From contig NZ_AP019654.1 of NCBI RefSeq assembly GCF_009938205.1, positions 1,240,001-1,304,000 of the forward strand: 64,000 nt of DNA, given 5' to 3'. This document shows positions 9,176-17,398 of this stretch, one piece after another. The position numbers and the translations under genes were made by a program. Numbering within the stretch: the stretch's first letter is position 1; every line of letters begins with the position of its first letter. The notes under the pieces are model-generated. The model saw nothing but the letters and a program-made list of their open reading frames with translations. It made no database searches and was not told the DNA's origin. This DNA is from Vibrio panuliri. Its GTDB lineage: Bacteria > Pseudomonadota > Gammaproteobacteria > Enterobacterales > Vibrionaceae.

Positions 9176-9622
9176 TTAGTTTTTCCAGTCGCTTAGTTTA
9201 AACACAAGCGTGTGAGCGTCGTTTTTCAGAACTAGGCTATCTTTAGTTAGCGTCATGTCGCTCCAATCAGACAGTGTTTTTGAGAAAGCGCTTTCAACGT
9301 TCATCGCTTCGCCCATGCACATCTTCATGGTCATGCCCATTTTTTCAATGCGGAACTGGTTATCTTTCAGCTCAGCTTGACCAAAGAAAGTGTTACAACC
9401 AGCGTTGCCGTTTGCAGTCATTTTTTCGCCAACTTCTAGGTTTGGTGCTTGCTCGCCTTTTTCAACTTGAATAGCGTTGCCATCAATTTGAACCAATTCC
9501 CAGTTGTGGTGTTGTAGATCAGCTTCAGTAATAGTTTTCACGTCGTCACCATTTGATGCACAAGCAGTCATTAGAACAGGTAGAGAAACTGCCGCAAGTA
9601 ACGTTTTTAAACTAAGCTTCAT
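9176..9622 (-). CDS. META-domain lipoprotein, HslJ-like
   Basis: This 148-residue protein starts with a lipoprotein-type signal ending LMTAC, followed by a domain with the HslJ/META features NANGNAGCNTFFG and MGMTMKMCM. Related E. coli HslJ is a heat-inducible outer-membrane lipoprotein linked to novobiocin tolerance. The ATG at 9622 starts the signal peptide. Its 5-prime untranslated region holds two adjacent palindromes described separately, so expression is probably regulated. The lipobox has Met at -3, which is slightly unusual. Confidence 0.85.
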   Translation of the reverse strand: MKLSLKTLLAAVSLPVLMTACASNGDDVKTITEADLQHHNWELVQIDGNAIQVEKGEQAPNLEVGEKMTANGNAGCNTFFGQAELKDNQFRIEKMGMTMKMCMGEAMNVESAFSKTLSDWSDMTLTKDSLVLKNDAHTLVFKLSDWKN

Positions 9623-9647
9623 AGTATTAAACTCCAAAAAACAATAA

Positions 9648-9695
9648 GGTATACATTATGTATACCACGATGAACTTTCATCGTTGCTTATTATA
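9648..9695 (-). promoter_or_regulatory. Promoter of the META-domain gene with two adjacent palindromes
   Basis: On the minus strand, TATAAT (9690-9695) follows a CTGACA -35-like box at a 19-base spacing. Just downstream are ACGATGA-n4-TCATCGT (9667-9684) and the perfect 9-base inverted repeat GGTATACAT-T-ATGTATACC (9648-9666). Their position after the -10 box suggests a repressor site or an mRNA hairpin. Confidence 0.55.
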
Positions 9696-9766
9696 GGCAA
9701 CAAGTTGGTGTTTGTGTCAGTATTTAGTCATGGTTTCTTGATTTATTTTACATTGTTGGGGGGCAA

Positions 9767-10024
9767 ATGGAGCAATTAGAATTTTTTGAAGTGCCTAGCC
9801 CTTGCGTTGGCGTTTGCAGTGTTGATGAAAAAGGGTATTGCCAAGGCTGTATGCGAAAGCGAGAAGAGCGGTTTAATTGGCTTTCTATGAGCCCCAGCCA
9901 AAAATTGCACGTAATTAAACTGTGTCGCCAACGCTATCGTCGTAAAATGGCTAACCGAACTCCGGCTAACGACCAAAACCAAACCGACCCATCCCCTTCG
10001 GCGCAGACGGATCTGTTTGACTAA
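9767..10024 (+). CDS. DUF1289 family Cys-cluster protein
   Basis: This 85-residue protein has four cysteines (C13, C17, C25, C28) in the pattern PC-VGV-C...GYC-QG-C, typical of DUF1289 proteins, which probably bind a metal or Fe-S centre. The middle is basic (RQRYRRK) and the tail is polar and acidic. Homologues are common in gammaproteobacteria and have no firm function. The ATG follows a G-rich stretch (GGGGGG) that may act as the ribosome binding site. Confidence 0.82.
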   Translation: MEQLEFFEVPSPCVGVCSVDEKGYCQGCMRKREERFNWLSMSPSQKLHVIKLCRQRYRRKMANRTPANDQNQTDPSPSAQTDLFD

Positions 10025-10078
10025 CTATTATTGAGGTTAATCGCTGTTTGTCGTGACGGAGGTCAACGGCTCAACATG

Positions 10079-10300
10079 CTACTTCATTCCCCATTTATCG
10101 CTGACCCAACCTCCAGCGTGGTCATCAAAATGGCACCCACTAAAACGTTGATGATGTTCAATGTGCTGCTCTACATTTGGCTGTTCATCGAGCATTTTTT
10201 GGATATATGTGGCGAGAGGGTCTCCGCTGTGCAGTCGCTCTTGTCGAGTTGCCACTTCTTTGATCAATTGAAGGCGATAAGAATTGCTTGCACGTTTCAT
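10079..10300 (-). CDS. Small hypothetical protein
   Basis: This 73-residue soluble protein has a basic N-terminal helix-like half and a histidine-rich C-terminal half (HIEHH, HFDDHAGGW). I do not recognise the family. The call rests on a good ribosome binding site (AAAGGA eight bases before the ATG) and protein-like composition. An opposite-strand frame over the same bases lacks such a site and looks like a shadow. Confidence 0.6.
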   Translation of the reverse strand: MKRASNSYRLQLIKEVATRQERLHSGDPLATYIQKMLDEQPNVEQHIEHHQRFSGCHFDDHAGGWVSDKWGMK

Positions 10301-10547
10301 AGCGGAGTCCTTTGTTGTTCAACCTTATCAAAATTTAGAACTGCTTGGATTCAGCGTCAATCAACTTAAAGATGTTTTTTCTACCAATTTGGCAGATATT
10401 AGGACGATTGTTGTGTTAACTAGGAGTTAAATGGTTTATTTTCCATATATTTAACTAGTCGGCGGGCGTGCAGAAATGAAAGAAAAGATTCATATTTCTG
10501 TCATTGGGATGTGTTAGTTCAGTCAGTTGCATAATGCAAGAAAGTGC

Positions 10548-10574
10548 AAAGCCTTGGGATTTACCAAGGCTTTT
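10548..10574 (-). terminator. Terminator-like hairpin after the small lipoprotein gene
   Basis: AAAGCCTTGG pairs with CCAAGGCTTT around a seven-base loop. The T runs are short on both sides (three to four), so termination may be moderate. It sits five bases beyond the stop codon. Confidence 0.6.
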
Positions 10575-10578
10575 GATA

Positions 10579-10971
10579 CTAGCGCTGCGTGGTACAGCTT
10601 TGTTTCGTGACAAACTGATCGAGCATCAGTTGCCCACGTGTGTTACGCATCTTGAGGCGGTAACTTAATCCGGCATCGAGATTCGCCTTTGTCTCTTGGT
10701 TACTACAGTAGTAGTTAAGACCGTTGTTCATCACTTGCTCTATTGGTTTCGCCCCGGCTTGGTCTTGATTGTATACCATCATGATTTCAATCGTGCTGCC
10801 CTTAGCATTGGCACGCATGATTGACAGGGGACCCGCTTCAAGTGGTAGTTCCCCTGAGAGCAAGCTCGCACGGTTCTTAGCCAGTAGTTCAAGTTGTTGC
10901 TGCTCTGAATTACTTGCACAGCCCGCAAGCGAGGCAATCACAAGCAGGCAAGCAAAAGTGCGTATTTTCAT
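10579..10971 (-). CDS. Small lipoprotein, possible type II secretion pilotin (GspS-beta/AspS-like)
   Basis: This 130-residue protein has a lipoprotein signal ending LAGC (C18) and a mature domain with two further cysteines, C89 and C126, placed to form one disulfide. Size, lipobox and the paired cysteines resemble the Vibrio AspS/GspS-beta pilotin, which carries the secretin to the outer membrane; this is inference from memory of the family. The ATG at 10971 starts two bases after the stop of the yciI-like gene and has no clear Shine-Dalgarno site, so translation is likely coupled. Confidence 0.55.
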   Translation of the reverse strand: MKIRTFACLLVIASLAGCASNSEQQQLELLAKNRASLLSGELPLEAGPLSIMRANAKGSTIEIMMVYNQDQAGAKPIEQVMNNGLNYYCSNQETKANLDAGLSYRLKMRNTRGQLMLDQFVTKQSCTTQR

Positions 10972-10973
10972 AA

Positions 10974-11270
10974 TCAAAATACTTTTTTAAATGGCTTAAC
11001 GATAACCGATTGGTACACGCCAGCAGCAATGTACGGATCAGCATCCGCCCAAGCTTTTGCTGCGTCCAGTGAATCGAACTGGGCGATAACGGTGGAGCCA
11101 GTAAATCCAGCTTCGCCTGGATTGTCTGAGTCTATCGCTGGCATTGGACCTGCGGTAAGAAGGCGACCTTCGTCCTGAAGGGTTTGCAAGCGAGCAAGGT
11201 GTTCTGGGCGAACGCTTAGTCGCTTCTCTAGCGAGTTTTTAACATCTTGTGAAAAAATAACATACCACAT
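10974..11270 (-). CDS. yciI: YciI-family protein
   Basis: This 98-residue ferredoxin-like-fold protein shows conserved family features: the RPEHL stretch with its histidine, the LLTAGPMP segment, and a C-terminal [10 protein letters not shown] run. YciI proteins are dimeric and of unknown enzymatic role. The ATG follows AAGGAA. The gene is close to yciA and yciB, matching the E. coli yciBA/yciI neighbourhood. Confidence 0.9.
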   Translation of the reverse strand: MWYVIFSQDVKNSLEKRLSVRPEHLARLQTLQDEGRLLTAGPMPAIDSDNPGEAGFTGSTVIAQFDSLDAAKAWADADPYIAAGVYQSVIVKPFKKVF

Positions 11271-11378
11271 GTGGATTTCCTTATTTGATTAAGCAACCTT
11301 GTTGACCTGAGTTACTTTACCTTAATGCAATGCGTGTTAGGCGATACATTATCGAAACTGTGAGTAGATTTGTCCTGA

Positions 11379-11774
11379 TTAACACTGAATCGGACGGGGT
11401 TTACCGTTTCCATCAATCGCCACATAGTTAAATGTTGCGTCACAGACCATAAAGCGATCTTCAAGACCATGTTCCTTAACTGGCTTGACCCATACCTCTA
11501 AGTCAATGCTCATCGAAGAACGGCCAATCTTGGTACATTCGCCGTAGCAACAAACGACATCACCGACTCTGACGGGTTTTTTGAAAGTGATACTAGAGAC
11601 TGACACGGTAACAATTCGTCCGCCAGAGATCTCTTTTGCCAGTATTCCTCCAGCTAAATCGAGCTGAGACATGATCCAGCCACCGAAGATATCGCCATTG
11701 GCATTGGTATCGGCTGGCATGGCTAGGGTGCGGAGAAGAAGCTGGCCTCGAGGTGAGCAAATTTCCTGACTCAT
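11379..11774 (-). CDS. yciA: Acyl-CoA thioesterase YciA
   Basis: This 131-residue hotdog-fold thioesterase hydrolyses acyl-CoA to free acid and CoA in the cytoplasm. The motif NANGDIFGGWIMSQLD, which carries the catalytic Asp, is near residues 23-38 and is nearly identical to E. coli YciA. I prefer the ATG at 11774; an in-frame GTG four codons upstream is possible. It is on the same strand as yciB and yciI. Confidence 0.92.
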   Translation of the reverse strand: MSQEICSPRGQLLLRTLAMPADTNANGDIFGGWIMSQLDLAGGILAKEISGGRIVTVSVSSITFKKPVRVGDVVCCYGECTKIGRSSMSIDLEVWVKPVKEHGLEDRFMVCDATFNYVAIDGNGKPRPIQC

Positions 11775-11829
11775 TTTGACATCCACAACTTAATGACGTC
11801 ACTTCAGTGAGTGAACGATAGGTTAATAA

Positions 11830-11863
11830 CAGCAGAGCGACCATTAAGGTCGCTCTTTTTAAA
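11830..11863. other. Hairpin between yciB and yciA
   Basis: AGAGCGACC pairs with GGTCGCTCT around ATTAA and is followed by five T on the plus strand only. Both flanking genes are on the minus strand, so as drawn the T run is on the wrong side. It may be a processing or attenuation structure rather than a normal terminator. Confidence 0.5.
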
Positions 11864-11905
11864 TTATACCTAACACAAGATGAAAATCATCTGTTGGGCA
11901 AATGT

Positions 11906-12445
11906 TTATGATTTATCTTCTTCTTTGGGCAGATGTTTATAGATATAAAACCCTGAAATGATGGTAAAGCCGAAGGTAGCTGCGAGTAGACCAAACACCT
12001 TAAAATTGACCCAAACATCGAGAGGAAGTTGAAACGCGACATAAACGTTAAGCGCAGCGCAAAAGCTAAAGAAGGCGACCCATGCCCAAGTGACCTTAGC
12101 CCAAACCGGGTCTGGAAGAGTGAGCTCTTTGCCCAGCATCCCTTTGATTGCAGATTTGCCAACGAGATGGCTAACAGTCAGTCCGATAGCGAATAGAGCG
12201 TAGACAATAGTCACTTTCCACTTGATGAAGTTTTCATCATGCAAAAAGATTGTCATGCCGCCGAAAATTGCCACCATTATGAAGGTGATGAGTTGCATTT
12301 TTTCGACTTTTTTGTACAGCACATATGTGACAATAATTTGAATCGCTGAGGCGACAATTAACGCACCAGTTGCAACGTAAATGTCTTGGAGCTTATACAG
12401 GGCGAAAAAGATAATCAGAGGAATAAAGTCGATCAGTTGTTTCAT
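11906..12445 (-). CDS. yciB: Inner membrane septation protein A family, YciB
   Basis: This 179-residue inner-membrane protein has about five hydrophobic helices and the conserved start [14 protein letters not shown] and segment [16 protein letters not shown], characteristic of YciB/IspZ (septation protein A). E. coli YciB links envelope synthesis with the division and elongation machinery. The ATG at 12445 begins the conserved sequence; the in-frame start four codons earlier is less likely. It probably heads a yciB-yciA unit. Confidence 0.93.
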   Translation of the reverse strand: MKQLIDFIPLIIFFALYKLQDIYVATGALIVASAIQIIVTYVLYKKVEKMQLITFIMVAIFGGMTIFLHDENFIKWKVTIVYALFAIGLTVSHLVGKSAIKGMLGKELTLPDPVWAKVTWAWVAFFSFCAALNVYVAFQLPLDVWVNFKVFGLLAATFGFTIISGFYIYKHLPKEEDKS

Positions 12446-12551
12446 GGAAGCTATCAATTAATAATGTAATGGCGTCAGTCTACCCAAATCGCCCCACGAG
12501 ACAAAGTGTTTCACTCGATTTTATCTTTATGCTTGCTGGTCAAAACAGACC

Positions 12552-12773
12552 TTAGTAAGGAATGAGTGATTTATACTCTTCCAAATAACCTTCACTGCGC
12601 AAATTGTCTACCGCGGAGATCAGTTCTTCGTCGCTCATCGCCGAGCAGCTATCCTTGCCGATCATTAGGTTAAGGTATTGATGAAATTCAGGTTCGGAAT
12701 AGTGCCCCATACGATCGTTTAACATACTTTTCATGCCATGATGAATCAGGGAATAATAGGCGTAACGGTTCAT
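12552..12773 (-). CDS. Small hypothetical protein
   Basis: This 73-residue acidic protein has an aromatic N-terminus (MNRYAYYSL) and a helical C-terminus. The ATG at 12773 follows GGAGGC at good spacing, which decides the start; a longer in-frame start adds 18 basic residues without a site. I do not recognise the family. It lies between yciB and the LuxN-like kinase on the same strand. Confidence 0.65.
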   Translation of the reverse strand: MNRYAYYSLIHHGMKSMLNDRMGHYSEPEFHQYLNLMIGKDSCSAMSDEELISAVDNLRSEGYLEEYKSLIPY

Positions 12774-12868
12774 AGCAGTTGCCTCCAAGCGCAATGTGGC
12801 ATGTTTTCGCCACCTAGCGATCATCAAGCATATTAAGTGCCAGTTAATTTACCGATTGTTAACCGTGG

Positions 12869-15337
12869 TCACACTAGTACAGATTCCAGCGCCTGCTGTA
12901 GCGCTTTTTTGGTGGTAGGTTTGGTTAAACGGCCATCCATTATTTGGCGAATTTTCTCTAGCTCTGCCTGACCGGACTCTCCTGATAGCGCATAAATAGG
13001 AATGTTAGGGCGTCTTTGTTTAATGATAGAGGCTGCTTGGAAACCATCCATAACCGGCATTTGTACATCCATAAAAATGAAGTCGATATGGTTTTGCTCG
13101 AGCATATCGACTGCAACTTGCCCGTTGTTGGCTAAGATCACGTTGTAACCGAGTTGAGTAAGCAAGAGTTTCACTAACTGGCGTTGAATATCTTTATCAT
13201 CAACCACCATAACGGTTGTCAACTCTGCGGTTGCTGTTTGCGGCTCAAGTTGGCTATGGTCAGGTTCCGACTCCGGTAAGGTTAGCGGCGAAGAAGAAAG
13301 TGCTCCTGTAGGAAACGAGAGATGAAACTCTGTGTAGCAACCTATCTTTGAGTAGCATTGGATGGAGCCACCAAAGGACTTCATCACTCGGCGACAATAG
13401 CCAAGCCCTAAACCGCTTCCGCCAGGTTTGTTATAAGAGAAGAAATCATCGAAGATGCGGTTGAGCAGAGGGCTTGGTATACCAGGGCCCGTATCTCGAA
13501 TAATTAGGAAGTTTTCATACTTTCCAGATAGAGTTTTGATTTCAATCTGCGCATCAGGGTGAGAATCAAAATAGTAAATACCATTGCGTAGAAGGTTAAA
13601 TATAACGAAATTGAATAGGGTTTCGTTGACCTTGGCACTGAAATCACCGCTAATATCGACGTGGATTCGCTCGCGAACGGCATCAGAATCATAGGCGTAA
13701 CGTTCAATCGCTTGATTGACAGCGCTTCGCATTGAAACATCGCTGGTGGGCTCTTGTTCTAATGAGGCATTGTTGACTTCGCGCAGAATAATATCGATCA
13801 ATTGGCGACCACGTTCAATCGCTGCTTGCCCCTTATCTAACTCAACTTTTAGAGTCTCTTGGCAGGCATTTTGATTGAGTTTTTCGTCGAGCTTCTCAAA
13901 CTGCAGTTGAACTTGGGCGAGGGGGTTGCGCATTTCATGGGCGATCGAGTTCGCCAGTGCTTGAGCTTGATGCACCTTGCGATCAGCATTGATATAGCCT
14001 TGCGCTCTCGCGAGAACATGTTGCAGTGCCTTCACTTCTTCAAAGTAGTAGATCTCGCCACTGCGTTTGTTCTTGGCCAAAAGCAGATGACTCATGCGGT
14101 TGTTGTAATCAAAGATCGGTAAAACAAGCGAGACTTGCTCTGCCTTCATTTTGAAATAAATTTTCTTCAGCTGTTTACCAACTGCCGCTTTACTCAAGAC
14201 TAATTCTTCAATTTCTTCAAAAATCAGGACGCTATCCTGATTGTAGAGTTGCGAAGTGTAGAGCTTTTCATCTTGAAGGTTCGAAACCAGTTGCAACTCA
14301 TTGGGCGCGATATCCAATGTCTTGGCAATTTCAGCGAACGCATTCGCGGTTGATTTTTGAAACTCATCCCCAAGTGAGCGAATGCGTCGCTCTGGCGAGT
14401 GTGCTTGTCCAAAGACAATCTCGCTAACATATCGACTGATCATGCGCTGTAACTTCGCCCAAGTAAAACCTGTGACCAAGCAACTGATAGTGATAATCAA
14501 GCTAAAATCGGAGCTAGACAGTGCATTAATAAACAGACACAGCGGAATGACAATGACAGCACTGGTAATGATGAGAGATAAACCAGAGTAGAGCACATGG
14601 CGATTGCTGTAGAAGCGCGATGTAATCAGCGCATAGCCGATCAATAGCATTTCACTAATCGCAAATGTTGGGGGAAGCCAAGTGAGTGAAAAATCCTGCC
14701 AGAGATAGGGGACAACACCGTTTATCACTACCGAGGAAATCATAAAGATAAAAATGCCTGTCAGCATATATAGTGATTTTACTTGCTGTAACGGTCTGGC
14801 TTGATGGGAGTAAAGTACCACATTATGTAAGCTGAGACCGATCAACACGACGACAGAGGAGATAAACCATTTGGTCTGAGGACCAAAGATGATCTCAAAT
14901 TGTCCAACTTCGGCGACACTCACATCTAACACCGTGTGTCCGGGTAGGTAGTTTAGGTAAATGGCGAAGATAGACAGCCCAGCGATAAGGATATTTTGTA
15001 ACCTCTTCATCCACTTCTTTTCTAAATCAACAACCAGTACTTGGGTGATCAGACAGGCGAAAACAAACGCAGCAAATGCGGCGAGATTAGTAAACAGCGC
15101 CATGCTGACGACGAGTGCTTCGTCGACCCGAGTAAGTAGAGGGGAATAGAAAAAGGCGTTGGCAATCACCCACATCAAGATTGATGAAGAATAGAGTAGG
15201 TAAGGGGTGCCAATTCGGCGATCAAAACCCGAATAGGATAAACGCAGCGAGCGGATAAAGTAGACGGCCCAACTGGCGACGATTAGTGCGACTCCAATCA
15301 GGAGAATAAACACAGGATGCAAAATGTGATCAAACAT
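12869..15337 (-). CDS. luxN: LuxN-like hybrid sensor histidine kinase
   Basis: This 822-residue protein has about eight to nine N-terminal membrane helices (residues 1-300), a histidine kinase core with the phosphorylated His near 467 in SIAHEMRNP, ATPase boxes (NLLRNGIYYF, DTGPGI, GGSGLGLG) and a C-terminal receiver with Asp near 757 (FIFMDVQMP). Layout, length and many stretches (for example FSLTWLPP and RFYS in the sensor) match LuxN, the V. harveyi receptor for acyl-homoserine lactone HAI-1, which signals through LuxU and LuxO. The synthase gene luxM, normally adjacent, is not found on either side. The ATG follows GGAG. Confidence 0.87.
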   Translation of the reverse strand: MFDHILHPVFILLIGVALIVASWAVYFIRSLRLSYSGFDRRIGTPYLLYSSSILMWVIANAFFYSPLLTRVDEALVVSMALFTNLAAFAAFVFACLITQVLVVDLEKKWMKRLQNILIAGLSIFAIYLNYLPGHTVLDVSVAEVGQFEIIFGPQTKWFISSVVVLIGLSLHNVVLYSHQARPLQQVKSLYMLTGIFIFMISSVVINGVVPYLWQDFSLTWLPPTFAISEMLLIGYALITSRFYSNRHVLYSGLSLIITSAVIVIPLCLFINALSSSDFSLIITISCLVTGFTWAKLQRMISRYVSEIVFGQAHSPERRIRSLGDEFQKSTANAFAEIAKTLDIAPNELQLVSNLQDEKLYTSQLYNQDSVLIFEEIEELVLSKAAVGKQLKKIYFKMKAEQVSLVLPIFDYNNRMSHLLLAKNKRSGEIYYFEEVKALQHVLARAQGYINADRKVHQAQALANSIAHEMRNPLAQVQLQFEKLDEKLNQNACQETLKVELDKGQAAIERGRQLIDIILREVNNASLEQEPTSDVSMRSAVNQAIERYAYDSDAVRERIHVDISGDFSAKVNETLFNFVIFNLLRNGIYYFDSHPDAQIEIKTLSGKYENFLIIRDTGPGIPSPLLNRIFDDFFSYNKPGGSGLGLGYCRRVMKSFGGSIQCYSKIGCYTEFHLSFPTGALSSSPLTLPESEPDHSQLEPQTATAELTTVMVVDDKDIQRQLVKLLLTQLGYNVILANNGQVAVDMLEQNHIDFIFMDVQMPVMDGFQAASIIKQRRPNIPIYALSGESGQAELEKIRQIMDGRLTKPTTKKALQQALESVLV

Positions 15338-15949
15338 TAACGGCTCCAGTCATTTGAGAATGGGCGCTAGAGTCAACGTGTTGTTTAAGCGACAAAATGC
15401 CTTGCGCTACGTCCATATAAGCTTTCATTACGTATGTTTACTACTTTTGGCGTAATTTTATCCATATTTTGACTAGTGTTGTAAACCAGTGTCATACGCG
15501 CTATGTCGCATTATCAATCAGTTTTAAGCAATTTTGTCTAGCGATTAAGCTAACAATTGCTATGCAGGTGGGTGCAAACTGATTTTTTAGTACATCGTTT
15601 TGTTATTTCTAATACGAATAACTGGAATTAATTTATATAGTTACATTTATCTCACAAATTTCTTGTCTTGCTGAGTTAGTCTTAAATTTCGCAATGTAGT
15701 TATTTTACAGACAATATAACTACTTATAATTGGCATCGGTCGAGATAATTTCGCTTTCCTGCCTAATTTAGAGAATGTATCTAGATGATTTTTATGATTT
15801 TTCATTATCTTGACAGAAAAAAGTTGGCGAAAATCATAAGGTTGGCATACACTTCCAATTGATGTGTCTATGTCATTGATTGGCTAGGCGAAATGCTTTG
15901 GCGCTGCCGAAAGGCAGTGATGTTTAACACAGCTTTTGAGGATAATTCT
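15338..15949. other. Long AT-rich control region between luxN-like and ihfA
   Basis: Over 600 bases without a credible gene separate two divergent genes. An inverted repeat GTAGTTAT (15696-15703) / ATAACTAC (15716-15723) lies in the middle. A promoter for ihfA is likely near 15809-15840 (TTGACA, then ATCATA after 17 bases). The ihfA leader contains GCTGCCGAAAGGCAGTG, a small hairpin. I see no remnant of luxM and no Qrr-like small RNA. Confidence 0.45.
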
Positions 15950-16246
15950 ATGGCGCTCACAAAAGCCGACTTGGCCGAGAACCTGTTTGAAAAGCTTGGA
16001 TACAGTAAACGCGATGCCAAGGAAACGGTTGAGGCATTTTTTGAAGAGATTCGTAAGGCGCTAGAAAATGGCGAGCAAGTGAAGCTTTCAGGATTTGGTA
16101 ACTTCGACCTGCGCGAAAAGAACGAACGTCCTGGTCGTAACCCGAAAACAGGTGAGGACATTCCAATTAGCGCGCGCCGCGTAGTAACTTTCCGCCCTGG
16201 GCAAAAACTAAAAGCTCGTGTAGAGACAATTAAAGGCGAAAGTTAA
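15950..16246 (+). CDS. ihfA: Integration host factor subunit alpha
   Basis: This 98-residue DNA-bending protein is nearly identical to E. coli IhfA in its core: MALTKA start, SGFGNFDLR, and the beta-arm tip [10 protein letters not shown] with the intercalating proline. It pairs with IhfB to bend DNA in recombination and transcription. GAGGA eight bases before the ATG fixes the start. In E. coli ihfA follows pheT; here it stands alone, about 24 kb from pheST, with its own promoter region and terminator. Confidence 0.97.
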   Translation: MALTKADLAENLFEKLGYSKRDAKETVEAFFEEIRKALENGEQVKLSGFGNFDLREKNERPGRNPKTGEDIPISARRVVTFRPGQKLKARVETIKGES

Positions 16247-16338
16247 TCACGTAGTCGACGGATCGATCTCCTCTATCACTTGCGAGGGGTCTAAATGCTT
16301 AAAGCTCTACAAGCTGTAAGTAATTAGCAAGTGATAGG

Positions 16339-16367
16339 AAAACACCCAAGCATGCTTGGGTGTTTTT
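16339..16367. terminator. Bidirectional terminator between ihfA and yciU-like gene
   Basis: AAAACACCCAAG-CATG-CTTGGGTGTTTTT is a perfect stem with A and T tracts on both sides, placed between two converging genes. Confidence 0.9.
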
Positions 16368-16384
16368 GTATCAAAGCAGCGTAA

Positions 16385-16705
16385 TTAATCGCGCTTCCAT
16401 AAAATATGACAGAACTTATTGTCTGGATCACGGCTGACAAGCAGTCGAGCAAAAACGTCATCCAGTACGTCGTTTTCTTCGTTGACGAGACCGACACGTA
16501 CTTCAGCATACACTTCTTTGTCTACGTCAAATCCGACGTGAGCAATCCAATCGTCACCGGTTTCAACCAGTTCGGCTGCACCGCGGTCTTCAAACTGTGC
16601 AGTAAAAAGAATCACATCAGCGGCTTCTAAGTTGTCTGGTGCCATCTCCAAGAAAATGTCATAAGCGGTGTCAATTACGTCATCGTAAGAAATCAGTTCA
16701 GTCAT
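16385..16705 (-). CDS. yciU: Putative double-stranded DNA mimic protein, YciU/HI1450 (DUF440) family
   Basis: This 106-residue, strongly acidic protein matches the YciU/HI1450 family (AYDIFLEMA, DVILFTAQFE, RGAAEL, DVFARLLVSRD). The H. influenzae member has a surface charge pattern resembling the backbone of duplex DNA and was proposed to bind DNA-binding proteins. The ATG begins two bases after the efpL stop (TAATTATG) and lacks a clear ribosome binding site, so it is probably translated by coupling with efpL. Confidence 0.88.
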   Translation of the reverse strand: MTELISYDDVIDTAYDIFLEMAPDNLEAADVILFTAQFEDRGAAELVETGDDWIAHVGFDVDKEVYAEVRVGLVNEENDVLDDVFARLLVSRDPDNKFCHILWKRD

Positions 16706-16707
16706 AA

Positions 16708-17274
16708 TTATGCACGGCTCATGTATTTACGTTCTGCAGTGTTCACGATGATACGGTCGCCTTGAGCGATGTATTCAGGAACTTGTACAGTAAGACCTGT
16801 TGATAGGCGAGCTGGTTTGGTACGAGCAGACGCTGATGCACCTTTGATCGATGGATCAGTTTCTTCGATCACAAGCTCAACCGCTGCTGGTAGTTCAATC
16901 GCTACCGCTGTACCGTTTACTAGTACTACCATCAGACCTTGGATCTCTTCAGTAATGAAAAGTAGGTCGTCTTCGATATCAGCTTGTTTGAATGTGAACT
17001 GAGTGTAGTCTTCATTATCCATGAAGATGTACTCGTCGCCATCAACGTAAGAGAAAGATACCGCGCGTTTGAACATATCAACAGTTTCAACAACGTCATC
17101 AGACTTGTAACGCTCATCTGCACGAGCACCTGTGTTCAAGTCAACACAACGTAGCTTGTAAATTTTAGCGCCACCGCGACCACCTGGAGTGGTTACTTCG
17201 ATGTCTTTAATTAGCAGTGTTTTGCCGTTTGATTCAATAGCAAAACCTTTCTTTAGCTCACTTGCCTTAGGCAT
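16708..17274 (-). CDS. yeiP: Elongation factor P-like protein EfpL/YeiP
   Basis: This 188-residue three-beta-domain protein resembles translation factor EF-P. The loop that reaches the peptidyl-transferase centre is PGGRGGAK with Arg33 at the tip, the form typical of EfpL/YeiP rather than the lysine of canonical EF-P. Members of this group help ribosomes stalled at proline-rich and other difficult motifs. The ATG at 17274 follows AAGGAA at eight bases; an in-frame start two codons upstream is less likely. It is followed directly by the yciU-like gene. Confidence 0.93.
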   Translation of the reverse strand: MPKASELKKGFAIESNGKTLLIKDIEVTTPGGRGGAKIYKLRCVDLNTGARADERYKSDDVVETVDMFKRAVSFSYVDGDEYIFMDNEDYTQFTFKQADIEDDLLFITEEIQGLMVVLVNGTAVAIELPAAVELVIEETDPSIKGASASARTKPARLSTGLTVQVPEYIAQGDRIIVNTAERKYMSRA

Positions 17275-17398
17275 GAACAATTTCCTTCATATGAGTGATA
17301 AGGGCGGCATTATATCCCTGATATACGAGCCTCGACAATAACAGAAATCGCATCAAATAGGGAATTAACCACCGGATAGTCTTGATTGAAACTTCGCA

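Noticed and set aside
10031..10369. Plus-strand frame of 112 codons opposite the small hypothetical gene
   Set aside because: No ribosome binding site and unnatural composition; the opposite strand has a good site and start.
15893..15949. N-terminal extension of ihfA
   Set aside because: It lacks similarity to IhfA, and GAGGA lies correctly before the ATG at 15950.
15338..15949. Search for a luxM remnant or Qrr small RNA
   Set aside because: No frame or sequence with the expected features was seen; the region is too short for luxM and lacks the conserved Qrr core.
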